Counted from the stretch's first letter, positions 1-7,040 are shown. The stretch is DNA of 21,780 bases from PWXP01 sp964487655 (GCA_964487655.1 CAZASB010000047.1:1-21780), one strand, 5' to 3'. A program made the numbers and translations. Notes: a model not told the origin generated them from the sequence alone.

Positions 1-237
1 GATTTCCTTCGTCCGAGTCTCGTACACCGGCTTGCACACGGTGTAGGGGATTTCCTTCGTCCGAGTTTCCCAAACCGGCTTGCACACGGTGTAGGGGATT
101 TCCCTCGTGTGCGTTTCCCAAACGGGCTTGCACACCGTGTAGCATACTTCTTTGGTGCGGGTTTCCCACACCGGCTTGCACACCGTGTAGTTGACCGTTC
201 GCACACACGTTTCCCACACGGGTTTGCACACCGTATA
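1..237 (-). repeat. 48-bp in-frame tandem repeat
   Basis: The 48-bp period is visible directly: GATTTCCTTCGT recurs at 1 and 49, with a variant at 97. The array encodes the 16-residue YTVCKPVWET unit of the gene covering 1-534. About five units are in the window and the array is cut by the left edge. The copies closest to the edge are nearly identical at DNA level. The copies nearer the N terminus have diverged, which suggests recent expansion or homogenisation on the edge side. Confidence 0.9.
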
Positions 238-534
238 GGCGCACTCGCGATACCGGGTTTCCGGCACGTGCTTTACGCAGGTGACGGTCCGCGGAACCGA
301 AACCCGCTGGTAAACCGTCCGATAGCAAGTGTACTGCTGTTGCTCGTACACGACGTCTCTTACGGTCTTCATGACCGTTCGGCACTGCATCTTGCAACTC
401 ACACAATCGACCGCGCAGCATGTCCGCTGGCAGAAGCGGAAGCGTGCTGCCCGGGTGTGGCAGGCATCTGCCGTGCTGGCGTGTATTGCCAGCAGCGCCA
501 CTGCGATGAGTGACACTCCGTACAGCCTTCTCAT
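1..534 (-). CDS. Secreted Cys-rich YTVCKPVWETR repeat protein (partial)
   Basis: The gene starts with ATG at 534-532 and runs off the left edge, leaving 178 codons. GGAGG at 545-541, six bases before the ATG, fixes the start. Residues 1-24 form a signal peptide (basic MRR, hydrophobic core, likely cleavage after STADA), so the protein is exported. Residues 25-99 are Cys-rich with short variants of a TV-x-x-V motif. From residue 100 a 16-residue unit of the form YTVCKPVWETRTKEIP repeats about five times and is still repeating at the edge. Proteins with this repeat are, to my knowledge, common in planctomycetes and have no established function. One Cys per unit suggests a disulfide-linked or fibrous envelope component, but that is inference. 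The C terminus and full length are unknown. Confidence 0.85.
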   Translation of the reverse strand, partial: MRRLYGVSLIAVALLAIHASTADACHTRAARFRFCQRTCCAVDCVSCKMQCRTVMKTVRDVVYEQQQYTCYRTVYQRVSVPRTVTCVKHVPETRYRECAYTVCKPVWETCVRTVNYTVCKPVWETRTKEVCYTVCKPVWETHTREIPYTVCKPVWETRTKEIPYTVCKPVYETRTKEI

Positions 535-1096
535 AGTATGCCTCCTTCGAGCACCACTTAAGGAGTAAGGGTCTGGTCACGATGGCGGTGTTCGCCACAA
601 TCCTTATTCGGGCATCGTAATCCCCGTACATTAGCTGTACTGCCGAAACTGCGAAAACGCCCGAATTAAATCGCATTGCGTATACGACGCAAGACACGCG
701 GTTACCGCCATATCACTGGAGTTATCGTCATAATGCGCGTTTTACTTGATATAGACTAGTTGGAAAGTTTGCATAATATACGTCATATTCCGTAGTTTTG
801 CCGAATGCACGGGGCTCAGACGGCGTTTGGAAGTCTCGTCGCCGTGCGCGCGACATGGCGGCCACCCTATTCCCATTTCCACGCGACATGGTGGCTTGCG
901 TGCTTTTTCTTGACTGGAACGATTTCGCAACCTAAGTAATTACAGTGACGCTGGTCACATGGTGGAACGAACGTGTGCCTACGGGCGATGCCGCAGTGTT
1001 CCGATGCCTGTAGCTGCGTAACGCTCCAACCGCGAAAAATGGCCCTTCGCAGGGTTTCCCGCTTCAGTCACCTGGTTTTACGAGGAACGAGTTGTC
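535..1096. other. Intergenic regulatory gap, no gene seen
   Basis: This 562-nt gap lies between two divergently transcribed exported-protein genes, and I see no convincing coding sequence in it. It is more AT-rich than its surroundings and carries several operator-like elements: GTACA-N5-TGTAC at 626-640, TTGCGT-N5-ACGCAA at 676-692, a direct repeat CGCGACATGG at 849-858 and 882-891 (33 bp apart), and a GTGAC/GTCAC hairpin near 944-957. A promoter for the pilin gene lies at 910-938. I could not pick a convincing promoter for the minus-strand repeat gene. Confidence 0.5.
910..938 (+). promoter_or_regulatory. Putative sigma70 promoter of the pilin-like gene
   Basis: TTGACT at 910-915, a 17-bp spacer and TAAGTA at 933-938 make a fair match to a housekeeping promoter. 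It would give a leader of about 150 nt before the ATG at 1097. The direct repeat CGCGACATGG just upstream (849-891) could be an activator or repressor site. This is a pattern match only. Confidence 0.4.
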
Positions 1097-1549
1097 ATGA
1101 CAAAGAACCGGAACGCCTTTACTTTGATCGAAGTGCTGATTGTGGTGATCATCATGGCCGTACTGGCCGCAACGATTATCCCGCAGTTCTCGTCCTCGAC
1201 CGAGGACGCAAAGAACAGCACGCTCGACTTCAACCTGCACACCATCCGGTCCCAGATCGAGATGTACAAGGTGCATCACCTTGGCAACGTACCGTTGCTC
1301 TCAAATTTCGCCAAACAGATGACCGAGAAGACGAGCGTCAGTGGCGGCTTCACGGGCGACACCCCGTACGGGCCATACATCCAGGGCGAGATCCCCATGA
1401 ACCCGTTCAACCACAGTCGCGACGTGGTTGCCGTTGCCGCCGCCGGCACGGTTCCCACTGCCATTGTCTCCGGCGACGCCGGCTGGCAGTACGACGAGAG
1501 CACGGGCGGGTTCTACCCGAACAATAAAGAGTGGTATGATGCCGAATAG
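1097..1549 (+). CDS. Type II secretion/type IV pilus pseudopilin-like protein (GspG-like)
   Basis: This is a prepilin-like protein of 150 residues. The leader MTKNRNA is followed by FTLIEVLIVVIIMAVLAA, the class III signal: prepilin peptidase should cut between A7 and F8, and Glu5 of the mature form (E12) is present. Ala rather than Gly at -1 is unusual but tolerated. After the hydrophobic helix (8-29) comes a helical stretch (about 38-55). A C-terminal globular part follows, with YGPYIQGEIPMNPF and a GWQYDESTGGFYP ending, as in GspG-type major pseudopilins and planctomycete pilin-like proteins. AGGAA lies upstream of the ATG with a spacer of about 9 nt. No other secretion genes adjoin it, so it is an orphan here. 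The exact machinery it serves is not shown by context. Confidence 0.85.
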   Translation: MTKNRNAFTLIEVLIVVIIMAVLAATIIPQFSSSTEDAKNSTLDFNLHTIRSQIEMYKVHHLGNVPLLSNFAKQMTEKTSVSGGFTGDTPYGPYIQGEIPMNPFNHSRDVVAVAAAGTVPTAIVSGDAGWQYDESTGGFYPNNKEWYDAE

Positions 1550-1596
1550 GCTTCTACACGGCAAGGTAGCCTGAACGTGAAGCCCGCTAGGCCATC

Positions 1597-1640
1597 AAGG
1601 CCCCCCGCGTATCGTACGCGAGGGGCCTTGCGTCTTTCTT
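1597..1640 (+). terminator. Rho-independent-like terminator after the pilin gene
   Basis: AAGGCCCC at 1597 onward pairs with GGGGCCTT ending at 1629. The 15-position stem has one C/A mismatch and a TCG loop at 1612-1614, followed by the T-rich run CGTCTTTCTT to 1640. It sits 47 nt after the pilin stop codon and separates that gene from the tRNA-Gln unit. Confidence 0.75.
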
Positions 1641-1683
1641 GCCTTGCCACCCTTGCTATTTTCGCACTCTACTCAGCGGGGTG

Positions 1684-1711
1684 TTGAAGGCTGCCGATAA
1701 ACTGGTATACT
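1684..1711 (+). promoter_or_regulatory. Putative promoter of tRNA-Gln
   Basis: TTGAAG at 1684-1689, a 16-bp spacer and TATACT at 1706-1711 resemble a sigma70 promoter. The first base of tRNA-Gln lies 86 bp beyond the -10 box. No other gene lies between, so the tRNA is the likely first product. Confidence 0.45.
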
Positions 1712-1796
1712 CAAAATTGTTGGGCTTGCCGCCTGGTAGGCCCGAGTGATCGAATTCTTCACTAAAGTGTTACTGCATAACGAGTTAGCAGAAGAA

Positions 1797-1868
1797 TACC
1801 CGGTGGTGTAATTGGCAACACAAGGGATTTTGGTTCCCTCGTTCCAGGTTCAAGTCCTGGCCGGGTAG
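1797..1868 (+). tRNA. tRNA-Gln(TTG)
   Basis: The full cloverleaf can be drawn. The acceptor TACCCGG (1797-1803) pairs with CCGGGTA (1861-1867). The D stem is GTGT/ACAC (1806-1809/1818-1821). The anticodon stem is AGGGA/TCCCT (1823-1827/1835-1839) with loop TTTTGGT, placing anticodon TTG at 1830-1832. The T stem is CCAGG/CCTGG around TTCAAGT. The discriminator base is G1868. CCA is not encoded; GCT follows the acceptor stem. The anticodon reads CAA/CAG (Gln). Confidence 0.95.
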
Positions 1869-1995
1869 CTGGATGGAATGCCTTCGGAGGCACGCTGGTT
1901 TGCGGGGGGTGTGCGTTGGTTGAGCTTGGCCTCCGAGGGGCAAGTGGCAAACCGTTGAATATCTCGTCGCCCCCACGCTGACGGGCCATCGGGTG

Positions 1996-2024
1996 TTGAC
2001 GCCCCTCCGCTCGGCTGGTATTCT
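1996..2024 (+). promoter_or_regulatory. Putative sigma70 promoter of the rpsB operon
   Basis: TTGACG at 1996-2001, exactly 17 bp, then TATTCT at 2019-2024 is a good housekeeping promoter. Transcription would start near 2031, leaving a leader of about 120 nt before the rpsB start at 2152. The 127 nt between tRNA-Gln and this promoter shows no gene. Confidence 0.6.
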
Positions 2025-2033
2025 ACTAGTTTC

Positions 2034-2130
2034 GTTGCCTGAACGGTCCAGGCAACGGAGACTTCGTTTTTCCTCAAGCGACCGAACCCAACGCCGGACG
2101 CCCCGGTTTCTACGGGGACATAGCCGGTGT
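2034..2130 (+). promoter_or_regulatory. Structured leader of rpsB
   Basis: Two stem-loops fill the predicted 5' UTR. The first is GTTGCCTG (2034-2041) paired with CAGGCAAC (2049-2056), a perfect 8-bp stem with a 7-nt loop. The second is nested: outer ACGCCGG (2091-2097) with CCGGTGT (2124-2130, one G-U), inner CCCCG/CGGGG (2101-2105/2113-2117). Many bacteria autoregulate rpsB-tsf through an S2-binding leader. This could be a planctomycete version, but I cannot match it to a described family. Confidence 0.45.
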
Positions 2131-2151
2131 GTCACACGAGAGGGCCTACCT

Positions 2152-2895
2152 TTGGCAACCGTATTAGTGAAGGAGTTAATCGAGTCGGGGGTTCATTTCG
2201 GACACCGGGCAAGCCGGTGGAACCCCAAGATGCGGCCGTATATCTACGCGCGGCGCAATCTGATCCACATTATCGACGTCCGTGAGACGATCCGCGGGCT
2301 CCTCCGGGCGAGGAAATACCTGCAAGGGGTTGCCGGTCATAATAGCCTCGCGCTGTTCGTGGGTACGAAGCGGCAGGCGGCCGACTCGATCGAAAAACAT
2401 GCGTCACGTTGTGGCATGCCGTTCGTCAGCGACCGCTGGCTAGGTGGCACGCTTACCAACTTCCGCACCATTCGAAGCCGTTTGGCTCGACTCGAAGAAC
2501 TTGAGGCATTGCGCGAAGGCGATGGGTTCGCGAACTACTCGAAGAAGATGCAATCGGCCTTGAATCGCGAGTACCGCAAGATGTATCGCAACCTTAACGG
2601 CATGCGCACGATGAACCGGTTGCCGGAGTGCATGATCATCGTCGACCCAAACAAGGAAAAGAACGCCGTGCGCGAGGCCCGCAAGCTGGGCGTCGTTACG
2701 ATCGCCTTGATCGATACTGACAGCGATCCGGATCTGGTCGACCTGCCAATTCCCGGCAACGACGACAGTATCCGTTCGATCGAGCTGATCAGTAGGCTAC
2801 TGGCTGATGCAATTGTCGCAGGGCGTGCCGCGGCGGGCATCGAGCAGGACGGAAAAGATGCCCCAGCGGCCGAGGTTCCGGCGGTTGCCGGCTAG
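2152..2895 (+). CDS. rpsB: 30S ribosomal protein S2
   Basis: Structural protein of the small ribosomal subunit, needed for binding S1 and for translation initiation. The 247 residues match bacterial S2. Near the N terminus is VKELIESGVHFGHR, followed by the signature RWNPKMRPYIYARRN and LIHIIDVRET. Mid-protein come FVGTKRQA and the block DRWLGGTLTNFRTI. Towards the C terminus are IIVDPNKEKNAVREA, LGVVTIALIDTDSDPD and the PGNDDSIRSI motif. I chose TTG at 2152 because it begins the S2 homology and is preceded by GAGAGGG at 2138-2144 with a 7-nt spacer. No ATG or GTG lies in frame close to it. It is first in the rpsB-tsf-pyrH-frr operon. The Ala-rich acidic tail is variable in the family. Confidence 0.97.
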   Translation: MATVLVKELIESGVHFGHRASRWNPKMRPYIYARRNLIHIIDVRETIRGLLRARKYLQGVAGHNSLALFVGTKRQAADSIEKHASRCGMPFVSDRWLGGTLTNFRTIRSRLARLEELEALREGDGFANYSKKMQSALNREYRKMYRNLNGMRTMNRLPECMIIVDPNKEKNAVREARKLGVVTIALIDTDSDPDLVDLPIPGNDDSIRSIELISRLLADAIVAGRAAAGIEQDGKDAPAAEVPAVAG

Positions 2896-2953
2896 GCTTG
2901 CTTCCAATCAAAATAATCAGTTTGCATTTGAAACACGAAGAAGAGGATACGCA

Positions 2954-3790
2954 ATGGCAGAGATTACCGCAGCCGCCGTCAAGACGCTTCGCGAGATGAC
3001 GGGGTTGCCCATGATGGAGTGTAAGAAGGCCCTTACCGAGGCCGGTGGAGACCCCGAGAAGGCCGTTGAACTGTTGCGCAAGGCAGGGCAGGCGACGGCG
3101 GAAAAACAGGCGGGCCGCAAGACGTCCTCCGGCCGCATTGCCGTGTATACCGACATGGCCGCCGGCGTTGGCGCTATTGTCGAGCTAAAGTGCGAGAGCG
3201 CACCGGTGGCGGCCAACGACGAATTTATCGCCCTGGCCAACGACTTGGTACGGCAGCTTGCAACCGGTTCCGGCGCCGCAACGCCTGCCGAATTGCTCGC
3301 ACAACCGTCGCCCAGCAAGTCGGGCAAGACGCTCAAGGAGCAGTTGGAGGAGTTGTACAACCGCATTCGCGAGAACTTCCAGTTTGAGCGGATGGCGCGT
3401 ATCGACGCGCCGTGCGGTGGCTACGCGCACCATAACGGCGCGGTTGGCGTGGTTATCGAAGTCGAGGGCGGCTCGCCGGAGCTGGCCAAGGACATTTGTA
3501 TGCACGTCGCCGCCATGAGACCGACGGTCCTGTCGAAAGACGACCTGGATGCCGCCGTGGTTGCCAAGGAACGCGAGATTCTCGCCGAGGCCGCCCGACA
3601 GGAAGGCAAGCCGGAGAATATCATCGACAAGATGGTCGAGGGCCGTCTGAAGAACTACTACGCCACCTACTGTCTGGAAGACCAGGTGTTCGTCAAGGCC
3701 GAGGACGGCAAGGCGACCGTTGCGGAAGTAGCCAAGAAGGGCGGCATGAAAATCAAACGGTTCCTGCACTGGGAACTGGCCAAGGAGTAG
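2954..3790 (+). CDS. tsf: Translation elongation factor Ts
   Basis: EF-Ts releases GDP from EF-Tu so it can be recharged with GTP; it acts in the cytoplasm. The product has 278 residues, within the usual 200-300. An N-terminal UBA-like domain (1-50) contains the family signature TGLPMMECKKALTEAGGD and is followed by the linker AVELLRKAGQATAEK. The core has GRIAVY, a region ending in CESAPVAANDEF (family: ETDFVA-NEEF), and a C-terminal subdomain with DICMHVAAMRPTVLS. The start ATG at 2954 is preceded by AGAGGA and begins exactly with the family N terminus. It lies 58 nt after rpsB, co-transcribed. The coupling residues are conserved in style, with Ser-Ala replacing the common Thr-Asp in the 'ETDFVA' motif. 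Confidence 0.97.
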   Translation: MAEITAAAVKTLREMTGLPMMECKKALTEAGGDPEKAVELLRKAGQATAEKQAGRKTSSGRIAVYTDMAAGVGAIVELKCESAPVAANDEFIALANDLVRQLATGSGAATPAELLAQPSPSKSGKTLKEQLEELYNRIRENFQFERMARIDAPCGGYAHHNGAVGVVIEVEGGSPELAKDICMHVAAMRPTVLSKDDLDAAVVAKEREILAEAARQEGKPENIIDKMVEGRLKNYYATYCLEDQVFVKAEDGKATVAEVAKKGGMKIKRFLHWELAKE

Positions 3791-3795
3791 AATGC

Positions 3796-4575
3796 ATGGC
3801 GGAAGACGGCCTAGCGCCGGCGGTGGCCGGTGGTAAGCGTGTTGTGCTGAAGATATCCGGCGAGGGGTTCGTTCACGCGGGCGAGCGCGGCATTGCCACC
3901 GATGCCGTCTTGCACCTCGCCCGCCAGACGGCCGCCGCCGCCAGCCACGGCATCCAGATGGCGGTGGTCATCGGCGGAGGCAATATCTTGCGCGGGGCGC
4001 AGTTTACTGCCGGGTCGTCAGCCGTTCACGAGGCAACGGCCCATTATATGGGCATGCTCGCCACGGTCATGAACGGCTTGGCGTTGCAGGATGCGCTCGA
4101 ATCGCTCGGCTGCATCACACGTCTGATGACGGCCATCCGAATTGATGGCGTGGCCGAGCCGTACATTCGGCGCCGAGCCCGACGACACCTGGAAAAGGGC
4201 CGGATCATCATCCTCGCCGCAGGCACGGGCAGCCCGTTCGTCACAACCGACACGGCTGCCGCCCAGCGAGCCCTGGAACTCGACGCCGATATTCTGCTGA
4301 AGGCCACCCGCGTGGACGGCGTGTATAGTGCCGATCCGGAGACGAATCCACACGCCGTTTTGTACAGCGAACTGAGTTACGACGAGGTGCGGCGTCAGAA
4401 CCTTCGGGTCATGGACCCGGAGGCGATCACCAAGTGCATGGAGTACGACATGCCTATTCTCGTGTTCAACTTCCGCAAGGAGGGGAATATCGAGGCGGCC
4501 GTGCTAGGCCAGCGTGTGGGCACTCTGGTGCATAGCGCCGCGGCACTGAAAAACGCAAAAGCAAGCGCAGAATAA
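3796..4575 (+). CDS. pyrH: UMP kinase
   Basis: Uridylate kinase of the amino-acid-kinase fold phosphorylates UMP to UDP with ATP, in pyrimidine nucleotide synthesis. The product has 259 residues. Motifs seen are the N-terminal lysine strand VVLKISGEGF, the phosphate-binding VVIGGGNILRG, the UMP-region RLMTAI, and EPYIRRRARRHLEKGR. Next come the glycine-rich ILAAGTGSPFVTTDTAA and the block DILLKATRVDGVYSADP. ATG 3796 was chosen because AAGGAG, inside the end of tsf (3782-3787), sits 8 nt upstream. About 14 extra residues precede the first strand compared with the E. coli enzyme. It is spaced 5 nt from tsf and 3 nt from frr, so translational coupling is likely. Confidence 0.96.
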   Translation: MAEDGLAPAVAGGKRVVLKISGEGFVHAGERGIATDAVLHLARQTAAAASHGIQMAVVIGGGNILRGAQFTAGSSAVHEATAHYMGMLATVMNGLALQDALESLGCITRLMTAIRIDGVAEPYIRRRARRHLEKGRIIILAAGTGSPFVTTDTAAAQRALELDADILLKATRVDGVYSADPETNPHAVLYSELSYDEVRRQNLRVMDPEAITKCMEYDMPILVFNFRKEGNIEAAVLGQRVGTLVHSAAALKNAKASAE

Positions 4576-4578
4576 CCA

Positions 4579-5139
4579 ATGACTAGCGACGAAATCCTGC
4601 TCGACATCGAAGAACGCATGGAAAAGGCCGTCGGAGTGCTGCGAAGCTCCCTGGCTGGCATTCGCACGGGCCGTGCCAATCCCGGACTGGTCGATTCGCT
4701 GCGGGTCGAAGTGTACGGCTCCGCCACGCCCATCAAGCAGATTGCCGCCGTTGCCGCTCCGGAGCCGACCCAAATTATCATTCGACCGTACGATCCCGGA
4801 ACGCTCAAGGACATCGAAAAGGCCATTCAGGTGAGCGACCTGGGCTTCAACCCGCAGAATGACGGACGCATGATCCGGCTCAACATTCCGCCTCTTTCCG
4901 GTGAGGTACGTCGCAAGATGGTCGGTCGCGTTCGCGATTTGGCCGAGGAGGCCAAAGTGGCGTTGCGCAACATTCGCCGCGACGGCAACAAGATGGCCGA
5001 TACCGCAGAGAAGGACAAGGACCTTTCCGAGGATGAACGCGACGACGTCAAGACCGAGATCCAGGAACTCATTAAGAAGTACGAAGCTGCCGCCAACGAT
5101 TTCGCCACCTCTCGTGAAAAGGAAGTGCTCGAGGACTAG
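4579..5139 (+). CDS. frr: Ribosome recycling factor
   Basis: RRF, with EF-G, splits the post-termination ribosome. The length is 186 residues, standard for the family. Visible family blocks are the N-terminal helix ending RTGRANPGLVDSLRVEVYG, then TPIKQIAAVAAPEPTQIIIRPYD, the KDIEKAI region, LGFNPQNDGRMIRLNIPPL, and the C-terminal helical hairpin with R-x-I-RRDGNK and LSEDE. The fold is the tRNA-like L of a three-helix bundle plus a small beta domain. It is the last gene of the rpsB operon, three bases after pyrH. No T-tailed terminator follows directly; a large hairpin lies about 120 nt downstream. Confidence 0.97.
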   Translation: MTSDEILLDIEERMEKAVGVLRSSLAGIRTGRANPGLVDSLRVEVYGSATPIKQIAAVAAPEPTQIIIRPYDPGTLKDIEKAIQVSDLGFNPQNDGRMIRLNIPPLSGEVRRKMVGRVRDLAEEAKVALRNIRRDGNKMADTAEKDKDLSEDERDDVKTEIQELIKKYEAAANDFATSREKEVLED

Positions 5140-5894
5140 TCCGCGACAATTGGATCGGCAAGCACTCGGCCGACCAAGTGCCCGATGACCGTCGCTTCAA
5201 TGTATACAGTGGGTCTTGTCATCAATTGTTAGGAACGAACATTATCCCTTACCAGACGCTTACAGCCGCGTCCGTGCGGCTGCAAGCGGTATGGTGCAAG
5301 GGATTGTTGGCCCTATACATCGTCGAAGAGTTTCGGTTGATGAAGCCTCCCTCTGTCGCCAATGGCCTTTCCTTCGAGAGGGCGCAGATCAACGACCGCT
5401 CCGAATTCGTTGAAGACTTCTAAAAATGCCCATTAGGCTGCCTCTAACTAACGCAACCGAGCCGATCTGCCCTCATCTTGCCGTTCATCACGGCGAAGGA
5501 TGATGTGGTGTCGGAGTTGGTTGCCGGAGAGTGGGCGTCTTCTGGCATTGCCCATTCCACCACGACGGTAGCCGTAATCAGATCCGCCTATTGCAATCGA
5601 TTCGCATGGCGAATATTCAGAGACTACCTGATTTGCTTTTTATTTGGGTAGAGACAGATCGACCGTCTGGTTGGGGTCGACCGAGCAAAACTTCGACACC
5701 AACAGGAAGTGGCGCGGAGAAACGTTTTCCGCCAGTTTACAAGATCAGTTTTTCGATGACCTATGCGAAATTGTGGAACCGATTGGAGCACATCTGCATC
5801 GTCGCGGCTACTTCGGCGTGGTCGGGATTGACGTACTGCGGGATTGCGCGAACGTTTTCTTCTTGTCGACATTCCGGTTGGTACTCACTGGGCC
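5140..5894. other. Long gap after frr with hairpin and gene remnant
   Basis: This 755-nt region has no intact gene. The first part (5140-5256) shows nothing. A strong hairpin sits at 5257-5288, and a decayed ATP-grasp coding remnant covers about 5460-5915. Several short open frames in 5178-5423 have no recognisable homology. The region is somewhat more AT-rich than the flanking genes, in keeping with relaxed selection. Confidence 0.5.
5257..5288 (+). terminator. Strong hairpin, possible operon terminator
   Basis: CGCTT-A-CAGCCGC (5257-5269) pairs with GCGGCTG-C-AAGCG (5276-5288): 12 pairs, one mismatch and a 6-nt loop GTCCGT. There is no T tract behind it, so it is not a classical Rho-independent terminator. 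It may mark the end of the frr transcript or protect the 3' end. Confidence 0.35.
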
Positions 5895-5915
5895 TCAGTT
5901 CACCTTGGTCGGTTC
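5460..5915 (+). pseudogene. Decayed ATP-grasp domain gene
   Basis: An open stretch from 5644 reads WLGSTEQNFDTNRKWRG, then QDQFFDDLCEIVEPIG, then HLHRRGYFGVVGIDVLRD and NVFFL. This is the shape of the C-terminal half of ATP-grasp ligases, whose family pattern is GY-x-G-x-x-GiD-(v/f)-l followed by the metal-binding (v/l)-(v/e)-(d/e)-(i/l)-N-x-R. The expected VDI continues only in another frame (FLLVDI, from about 5847), and RL-x-LTGP returns in the first frame, which indicates at least one frameshift. Upstream there are stops in all frames, with no start or ATP-binding lysine strand. The remnant ends against the stop of the minus-strand cyclophilin. The family assignment is by recognition of the motif only. 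No substrate can be named. Confidence 0.5.
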
Positions 5916-7025
5916 GTAGGCGTGGTCGCGTTTGCGGAGAGCCTTGGCTTCCAGGATCCGATCGGGTTTGGGTTGGTTGGGCCGTTCCGGATCGCGTCGT
6001 TGGAGCTTGGCCAGAATGTCCATCCCGTCAATCACGCGGCCGAAGACGGTGTGGCGGCCGTCGAGGTGCGAGATGGGCAGGAAGGTCAGGAAGAACTGCG
6101 AACCGCCCGTGTCGCGCCCGGCGTGGGCCATGCTGAGGCTGCCGCGGAAATGACGGCGGTACTCGGGTTTGTGGCATTCACACGGGATGTTGTAACCAGG
6201 TCCACCGGTACCCGTGCCTTCGGGGCATCCGCCCTGGGCCATGAATCCGGGCAATACGCGATGGAAGACCAGCCCATTGTAGAATCCCTTCTCAATCAAC
6301 GAGATGAAGTTTGCCACGGCCATGGGCGCGTCGTTCTCGAGCAGTTCGATTTCGATGTCCCCCTTGTTCGTCTTCAGGAGAACGCGAGGCAGGTCGTCGG
6401 CTTCCGCCTCGGCCGCGCGGATTTTCTGCTCCTTGGCCCAAGCCCGCTTGTATTCGGGTACGTCGTTCAAAAAGGCCCTAACACGCTCGTCTGAGACCGG
6501 GCCCTGTTCAACCGCCTGCTTCAGACGCTTCTCGGCCGTATCGAACTGGCACGCGCCAAAGGCGGCAATCCCGGTCAGACCAGCCACGCGTTGGTCGTCG
6601 GTCTTTTCACAGAGCACCTCGCCCAGTCTCAATGCTTCCTCGTAGTTGTCGGCATCGACTTCGGCCTTCAGTACGGCAACGAGCAGTTGGGTCGCCTCGT
6701 TCCTCGCATTGCCTGGCGTGCCGAGGGTCTGTTCGGCCGCCCGAATCAGTTCAGGCTCCAGCTTCTCGCCCAGCTTGACGGCTTCGGCGAACTCGGTGCG
6801 AATGGCCGCTTTCCGCTCATCGTCGGCCGTGGCGAACTCATTCTGAAGGTCCTGAAGTCGGCCGAGCAACACTCGCCAGTCGGTCAGGATCTGCTCGAAT
6901 CGGGCATCGGGGATCGTCGCAGCTTCGGCTGTCTCGGGTTGGGCGGCAGGTTGCTCTTGAGACTGGGCGGAAACGACAAGGCAGGCGGCGAGAATGGGCG
7001 AGATGACAACGCTTCGCAACAGCAT
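5895..7025 (-). CDS. Exported cyclophilin-type peptidylprolyl isomerase with helical N-terminal domain
   Basis: Catalyses cis-trans isomerisation of X-Pro bonds, probably outside the cytoplasmic membrane. The 376-residue protein starts at ATG 7025-7023. The first 22 residues are a signal peptide (LLRSVVISPILAACLVVSA). Residues 35-205 form a helical, TPR-like domain (TAEKRLKQAVEQGP style), and residues 212-365 a cyclophilin domain. Active-site motifs are present: FHR (254-256), GFMAQGG (260-266), SQFF (309-312) and the LDGRHTVFG block (321-329). There is a PCECHKPEY insertion near 281-289. A longer reading frame upstream would bury the signal peptide, so I rejected it. It is transcribed divergently from rsmD. 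The basic C terminus RILEAKALRKRDH follows the domain. It is a likely envelope folding factor; its clients are unknown. Confidence 0.92.
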   Translation of the reverse strand: MLLRSVVISPILAACLVVSAQSQEQPAAQPETAEAATIPDARFEQILTDWRVLLGRLQDLQNEFATADDERKAAIRTEFAEAVKLGEKLEPELIRAAEQTLGTPGNARNEATQLLVAVLKAEVDADNYEEALRLGEVLCEKTDDQRVAGLTGIAAFGACQFDTAEKRLKQAVEQGPVSDERVRAFLNDVPEYKRAWAKEQKIRAAEAEADDLPRVLLKTNKGDIEIELLENDAPMAVANFISLIEKGFYNGLVFHRVLPGFMAQGGCPEGTGTGGPGYNIPCECHKPEYRRHFRGSLSMAHAGRDTGGSQFFLTFLPISHLDGRHTVFGRVIDGMDILAKLQRRDPERPNQPKPDRILEAKALRKRDHAYEPTKVN

Positions 7026-7040
7026 GGTCGGGCTCCGTGG

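Noticed and set aside
109..568. Open frames on the plus strand opposite the repeat gene
   Set aside because: Their Arg/His-rich translations are shadows of the clear minus-strand repeat protein, which has a signal peptide and a ribosome-binding site.
1993..2151. N-terminal extension of rpsB from 1993
   Set aside because: It overlaps a good promoter and a structured leader and lacks S2 homology; TTG at 2152 with GAGAGGG fits the family N terminus.
2807..2953. Longer start for tsf inside rpsB
   Set aside because: ATG 2954 begins exactly with EF-Ts homology and has its own AGAGGA.
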